Shown in pieces: positions 59,232-64,000 of a stretch of DNA of 64,000 nucleotides. The stretch covers positions 310,001 through 374,000 of the forward strand of contig JAJNNX010000003.1 of the NCBI GenBank assembly GCA_023159155.1, in the 5' to 3' direction. Every line of letters begins with the position of its first letter. Within the stretch, counting starts at the first letter, position 1. This DNA is from Ustulina deusta (taxonomy: Eukaryota > Ascomycota > Sordariomycetes > Xylariales > Xylariaceae). The notes beneath the pieces were generated by a model that was given only the letters and a program-made list of their open reading frames with translations, had not been told where the DNA came from and did not search any database. A program made the translations under genes and the position numbers.

Positions 59232-59858
59232 ATGTCGGCGTCACACGCCACGCTTAGCCTTGCATCTGACGATCGTAAGGCACGGCTCGCCAAGCTCAAA
59301 AGCCTAAAGCGCAAACAACCTGCCGACGAGATCGTTGCACCCGAATCCGAGCGCTCTACATCACCGCCTGCTGATATCGATGTTGCGGCGCGGCATTTGT
59401 CTGGCCGTAACTACGATGCCGAGACGAAGGGCCCGAAGCTGGGCTTCGAGGCCCCTCCCACACTGGGCATGCAAGGTCCCACGCTCGAGGAACAGGCCGC
59501 GCTTCTAGAGAAGGAGACCCGGGAAAAGGCTGCCGAAGACGCGAAAGATGACCAGGGAATCGACCTGTTCAAACTGCAGCCCAAGAAACCCAATTGGGAT
59601 CTTAAGAGAGACTTGGAGAAAAAACTTGAAGTGTTGAGTGTACGCACTGACAATGCCATTGCGAGGCTGGTTAGAGAGCGCATTGCGAATGCGCAAGCTG
59701 CGGCAAAGAAGACATCTCAGCCTATCGCGGCCGACGGCGAGGACGGCAGCACAGAGGCGGCGGGGATGGATGGTATTGCGCTAGTTGAAGGGTTGCGAGT
59801 ACGAGAACGGGAAGAGGAAGAAGAGCGCAAGGAACGTGAAGACGAAGAGCTGGCGTAG
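59232..59858 (+). CDS. cwf18: Pre-mRNA splicing factor Cwf18 (CCDC12 homologue)
   Basis: Cwf18 is a component of the activated spliceosome in the Prp19-associated complex. This intronless gene encodes 208 aa. The N-terminal block RKARLAKLKSLKRKQ is the family's conserved helix. It is followed by LSGRNYDAETKGPKLGF and by DQGIDLFKLQPKKPNWDLKR, the core of the cwf18 domain, and then the helical KKLEVLSVRTDNAIARLVRER. The C-terminus is a charged Glu/Arg coil. Length and charge pattern fit Cwf18/CCDC12. The start ATG is at 59232. It converges with the zinc-knuckle gene with only 134 bp between the stop codons. Confidence 0.93.
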   Translation: MSASHATLSLASDDRKARLAKLKSLKRKQPADEIVAPESERSTSPPADIDVAARHLSGRNYDAETKGPKLGFEAPPTLGMQGPTLEEQAALLEKETREKAAEDAKDDQGIDLFKLQPKKPNWDLKRDLEKKLEVLSVRTDNAIARLVRERIANAQAAAKKTSQPIAADGEDGSTEAAGMDGIALVEGLRVREREEEEERKEREDEELA

Positions 59859-59992
59859 ACTTGCGTGGATACATGGTTTGCATTGCACGGCGTTTGGTCA
59901 CTGGCACTATTCTGGGGGTATATGTCATCACTTGTGTTTAGGCATGTTAAGATTTGGGTTGGCTCAGTAGGTAAAATCTATGATACCCGTCA

Positions 59993-60979
59993 CTATCGGT
60001 CGGCGTTCATGGCTTGCGTAAGAGCCAATCGTTTTGAAAACGGGCTAAGACTGCGTTCTCGCACATTGCGTTTTGGTGCTCCTCTTTGTTCTCGACCATT
60101 TCGGCCGGGGGGAGGGGGACCTGGTCTGTCATTATATCGTGGAGGACTAGTATCCGACCTCGAGGGCACAGGAGGAGATCTGGAGCGATAGCGCCTCCTG
60201 TTCTCTGAAGGCGGCGATTGACTTGGGCTGTGTGAGTATCTTCTACGTTGTCCGTCCACACGTCGACGATCTGCTGGCTGTTCGTCAGGGTCGAAACGCC
60301 CATGCTGGGGGCGATTGCTGCGACTTGATGATCTTGCTCGCCGTCTCGTGGGCTCAGGTGATTTTATGCCCCTAGTATGCCCTTTAGGGCTGGGGGAGTC
60401 ATAGTTGCTCCCTGAATCGAAGGACCGTCTCCTCGAAGACCGTCGTATTGCTGATGAACTACGAATAGCCCCGCTTGACCTTGACTGAGACGTGGATACT
60501 TTTCGACGAGAGGGTGATGATGGCCCTCTAGTCGAGATCGTAGAGACAGAGTCGTACGAAGGTGACCTTGCATGCTTTGATACGTCATGGTCCGAATCAT
60601 CGCTTTGTTCTAATTCTCGCTTCCTGGCTCTCTCACGCTCCCTCTGAGCCAACTCCTGATCAGCCAATCCTTTCCTGTAGTGCTATCAGCGGGATTATAT
60701 ACACATTTTATGACCAGGACACATACCTATCCTGTAGCGCGTCTGCGGTGTCGCTCGCTAGCTTGGGTACAAGTTTGGGGTTGAGCAGCTGCTGTGTTCG
60801 TGATGGCCGGGGATTGTAGGGTCTCTCTTGTGCCGAGGTCTTGCATTCGTATGAGTAGTGCCGTACTAAGAAATGTGAGCTTAAGAACGAACAGCTGCAG
60901 CAGACAACCTATCTTTTTTGAGGCACTTCTGGCACTGAGCGTTTGCTGGAGTGCTTCTTGAGGGCCCTCTCCGGTACAT
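59993..60979 (-). CDS. ZCCHC10-like zinc-knuckle protein with RS-rich tail
   Basis: This nuclear protein of about 294 aa has one CCHC zinc knuckle and a long Arg/Ser-rich tail, resembling ZCCHC10-type proteins linked to RNA processing. The three exons are 60913-60979, 60727-60862 and 59993-60674. Exon 1 begins MYRRGPSRSTPANAQCQKC. Joined to exon 2 it gives CQKCLKKGHYSYEC, a perfect CX2CX4HX4C knuckle, then ERPYNPRPSRTQQLLNPKL. The tail (about 70-294) has many SR/RS and SP dipeptides (SRRRSFDSGS, RRYRSRSPP). Intron 2 (60675-60726) is an ordinary GTATGT...CAG. Intron 1 is not: no GT-AG pair restores the knuckle, whereas an AT-AC intron at 60863-60912 does. The next gene upstream is divergent. 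Confidence 0.83.
60863..60912 (-). other. Putative AT-AC intron (50 nt) in the zinc-knuckle gene
   Basis: On the minus strand the intron would begin ATAGGT and end TTAGTAC. The donor resembles a U2-type GTAGGT site with A in place of the first G, and the last base is C in place of G. Canonical alternatives (GT at 60908, AG at 60866) give the wrong reading phase. Removing exactly these 50 bases rebuilds KKGHYSYEC. Confidence 0.55.
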
Positions 60980-62777
60980 GATGGGTGAGTGAGGGAGATG
61001 TAGAGCTCTCAGATAATCTGACTAGATCTGTATCTTTTGATTAGATGAGCTATTTCAGTGAGCTGTTAGGCAAGGCTGATAGGGTGTTGAGAATACTCTA
61101 TCTAGAGACCTTATCTACTGAACACAATGACTGGTTCTTTGGAGATGAGATCGGATGTGGCAGCATTCCATTCCTTCAGCCACAGCTCAATTCGAATTAT
61201 CATGACCGCAGTGGCTAAGTATAGGTATTTTTATTTATTTTTATAGGTTAAGTAGGTACTAGGTACATACAGCAGGCTAGCCGCCCCCTATAGACCCACC
61301 ATAAGTACCGTGCGTGCACTGTCGAGTCCGCCTCCACGCTGCGACCTATTTTCGTCTTGTAGTTCCCTGTACCTGCCGTCGAGCAGAGGAGTTCTCTATT
61401 CCTCCCTCCTTTCTACTAGGTACGTTAATAATTACCAGCGCCATCTTCAAAACATTAACGTTGCGTCGTTACCTTGCCAAGGCCACGCTTCTTACAAATG
61501 TGCTTCGCTTCAAGCGCTCTTGGTCGGTACTTTTATTAGGTACATCCTCTACCCTCTCCCCATAGGGACCTCGTTAGGTACACACTTATTATGGTTGCTG
61601 TAACGCTGTACCTACAGCTCGCTAGTCAAATTTAGCTACAGTACCATACATAAAGCACATGTACCTCTCTCCCTCGCGCGACCTGAACTCAACTCCCGCT
61701 TATCGTGTGTTATCCAGGCAATCAGTCCCTACTACCACTGCCTCTTGGCACTCACTGACCTAGAGTTACTTACCTCCCTGGGTAGGTTAGGTACCTAGTG
61801 TGGTGCAGCCTTCTCCCCGTTCCCGCCCTCAAACTCTCCACAGCTATTGGAACTTTCAAACCACGACGCACAACCGCACACTTCCGAGTTGGCCTCCACC
61901 CATCTTCAACAATCGATCCAAACTCCTCCCCTGCTTCTTCGGTTCCCTCTGGCCGACCTATCTGTCCCACACACTGCCAACCAGACAAATAGCAGCGGGG
62001 GCTGCATTCGTGACTGAGACGATTGGCGGCGGGCGCTTTGCAGACCGACCCATCCATCCATCCATCCATCTACAAGTGCCGGCTCCCGCGCTGGTCAATC
62101 GATGCTAGCCTCGCCTTGTCTCTTCTGGACCACCTGGCTCTTCTCTCCGCTGCGACCGACCTCGATAAAACCAACCTGGATCGGGCGTCGCCCTTGAGTA
62201 AGGTCGTCCGTCTGTTGGTCTCTTTTCGCTCGCTCGCTCGCTCGCCGCAGACTTGGTTGTGCGACCTGAAGAGCCTGTGTGTCGACCAACCAATCCCTCC
62301 ACCGAGGCCAATACGCACCGTTCCCTCCCCGGCTCTCGTTGCTGCTGCTGACGGCAGCCCTGCCTTGGTCTCCAACTCTCTTCCACCGATTTCCAGTCGC
62401 CCTGCTTTTCGCATCGTACCTTTCCCTCGTACGGTCTGGAGCGCTCAATCGCTAGCAGTAGTATACCAGTACCCCACACAGACGGGGGCATACGACCATT
62501 TCATCAATATAACTGACTTAGAGAGGCCTTCAACGACAATGATTAGCCGCATTTCCATCTCCTCGCGGGTTGCGCTGATTCACTTCATTTCTTGATCTCT
62601 ATTAGCCCTGGCATATTTGTATCACAGCGTTCAGACATCACAGCCTCCGCTTGGCGACTTGGTTTGACCGATTACACTCTCGCGAGACTGCTGGCGGTGT
62701 CTTTTTTTCTCTCCCCCTCCTTACCGCAACGAGCATATTTCCACAGGCTCTGTCTATAACTGCAAGGACTTTTAACA
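60980..62777. other. Divergent intergenic region with long pyrimidine-rich leader
   Basis: This is about 1.8 kb. TACCTA/TAGGTA words occur near 61250-61266 and 61770-61797. From 61800 the DNA is pyrimidine-rich with short repeats: CATC units at 62051-62070 and GCTC units at 62230-62244. It looks like the promoter and long 5' leader of the R3H gene. An 18-codon upstream ORF (62539-62595) lies inside. No protein gene is supported; frames here on both strands reflect composition. Confidence 0.5.
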
Positions 62778-64000
62778 ATGGCGACTGCGCCGCCCGCGTC
62801 GGCTCCTCCTAAGAGATTGTCTTTCGCAAAGGTACGTTCATTTGACAACCTTCGCAAGTTGTGTTTTGCAAGGAATACCGCCTGTAAAATCATTTATTAA
62901 ACTTACCACCAGGTCGTTGCATCTCACCCTAGAGAGAGCGTTAACCCCATACCTATACCCCGAGTCGCCGTACCGGCCATGGATCGACGCGCGCAAATCT
63001 CAGTGGCAGCTACAAACCCTGTCATGAACGCCCATTCTACTGCTATAATTGTGCCCATTAACGTGACAGCTCCCACCCAGACTCCGTCAGTCTCCGTCGA
63101 GGGAATCTCGACAACTGCCGTGCGTCGCGAGCAGACCCCAGGTAACAATCGGGTCAAGGATCTAAGTGGCCCACTCACCAATGCCCGTTCGATATCTACA
63201 CCAAGCTTGGTCGTGAATGGCTCGTCGTCTTTGGTAGTAGAACCGCAAGTAAAGAACGAGAATGGAGCCTCTATGTCGGATGATGTCTCACAGCGAGCGG
63301 ATTCTAATTCAGAGATGGGTACTAAGGCGCCTAGCCTCGATGGGAAAAGCATCACCTCCGGGACAACTTTTGCTCTGGATGAAAAAGAGTCTCTTCGCCC
63401 TGACGATAGCGCAAGCGTCAAGGCGGCCGCAGAGGATGACGAAGCCTTTTCGGTCAGGAGTTCTTTGCTTGCGACATCAAGGATGGGTTCTGAAAATGCG
63501 CGCATTCACCGCCTTAGACTTGGTGATATGCCTGAAAAACGACCTATTCCAGTGCTTTCCGAAATCCAGGAGCCAGGGCTGGCTACTCCACAAAGCGGAG
63601 CTTCGAGCCAACAGCCGCCTCCCGAGCAACCGCAGATTTTAGGTGCGGTGACTGCGTCTAGTGATGCTTTCAACTCAATCTATGGGAAGAACCCAGACGA
63701 AAAGTTGTTGGAAGCTATGAAGTCCCCGAAAGACCGACTTTTCTTGTTGAGGTTGGAACAAGACGTTATCAACTTCGTACTGTCATCAAAGTAGGTGATA
63801 TCCCGCGAGATGTTCCGCATAACCTACTGACAAGTAGTCTTAGAGAACCTTACATGGATCTCCCACCGAATAATTCGTTTTGTCGAATGCTGACGCATAA
63901 GCTCGCTGACTATTATCATATGACACATTCTTTCGAAGCAGTTCAGGGTTCTGTTCGTATTTTCAGAACCCCTTTCTGTCGAGTACCTGCGTCATTGGCA
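62778..64000 (+). CDS. R3H-domain RNA-binding protein, 5' part (3' end outside window)
   Basis: This is the N-terminal part of an R3H-domain protein of the Encore/R3HDM kind; fungal relatives (yeast Rbs1 is a likely counterpart) bind single-stranded nucleic acid or poly(A) RNA. The exons seen are 62778-62831, 62913-63790 and 63838 to the window end. The first 18 codons (MATAPPASAPPKRLSFAK) join VVASHPRESVNPIPIPR. A long Ser/Thr-rich disordered region follows. The R3H domain begins near KDRLFLLRLEQDVINFVLSS and continues, across intron 2, into LREPYMDLPPNNSFCRMLTH and KLADYYHMTH, with VRIFRTPFCRVP at the edge. The conserved R-x3-H (RMLTH) is intact. A SUZ motif would lie beyond the window. A long leader with an upstream ORF suggests translational control. 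Confidence 0.9.

Noticed and set aside
62023..62595. 190-codon frame in the R3H upstream region
   Set aside because: Lacks a good start, is pyrimidine/Ser-Pro biased, and the opposite strand is equally open. Treated as leader.

Overview
The window is chromosomal DNA of a filamentous ascomycete (Pezizomycotina, most likely Sordariomycetes; this placement is inferred). The evidence is short 45-200 bp spliceosomal introns with GTRNGT donors and CTRAC branch sites, fungal-only families (CFEM, GH72, DUF3176, But2-like), and the TACCTA/TAGGTA words scattered through intergenic DNA. Twenty-two gene models are supported, nearly all multi-exon. Most were rebuilt by joining exons across introns by hand, with reading phase checked at each junction. 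No rRNA, tRNA, CRISPR array or secondary-metabolite cluster was seen.

Layout. 1-10 kb: 3' end of an ISWI chromatin remodeller, delta-aminolevulinate dehydratase (HEM2), an MFS monocarboxylate-type transporter, a conserved small basic protein (86 aa, two exons) and a tyrosine phosphatase of the Y_phosphatase3 type. 11-18 kb: an amidohydrolase-3 enzyme, a DUF3176 membrane protein, then a 750-bp inverted-repeat element with a TA target duplication. 18-28 kb: a mitochondrial PPR protein resembling complex I assembly factor CIA84, mitoribosomal protein bS18m, the U3 snoRNP protein IMP3 in nine exons, and an ERCC6L2-like Snf2 ATPase. 29-43 kb: a secreted But2-like protein, a TauD-type dioxygenase, a GPI-anchored GH72 glucanosyltransferase, a SET-domain protein with a signal peptide, and a small membrane protein. 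43-54 kb: BZZ1 (F-BAR/C1/SH3), the DEAD-box helicase DBP5 and a CFEM receptor-like protein. 54-64 kb: a UPF0390 protein, a second PPR protein, splicing factor Cwf18, a ZCCHC10-like zinc-knuckle protein and the start of an R3H-domain protein.

The genes do not form one pathway. They are mostly housekeeping (haem synthesis, mitochondrial expression, ribosome assembly, mRNA export, splicing, chromatin) mixed with cell-surface and metabolic accessory genes. The least ordinary observations are: an apparent AT-AC intron in the zinc-knuckle gene; IMP3 splice junctions that do not follow GT-AG, including one that is a base out of phase; the TA-flanked inverted-repeat element with a 21-G run; and a SET protein that appears to enter the secretory pathway. 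I found no clear new defence, toxin or biosynthetic system.
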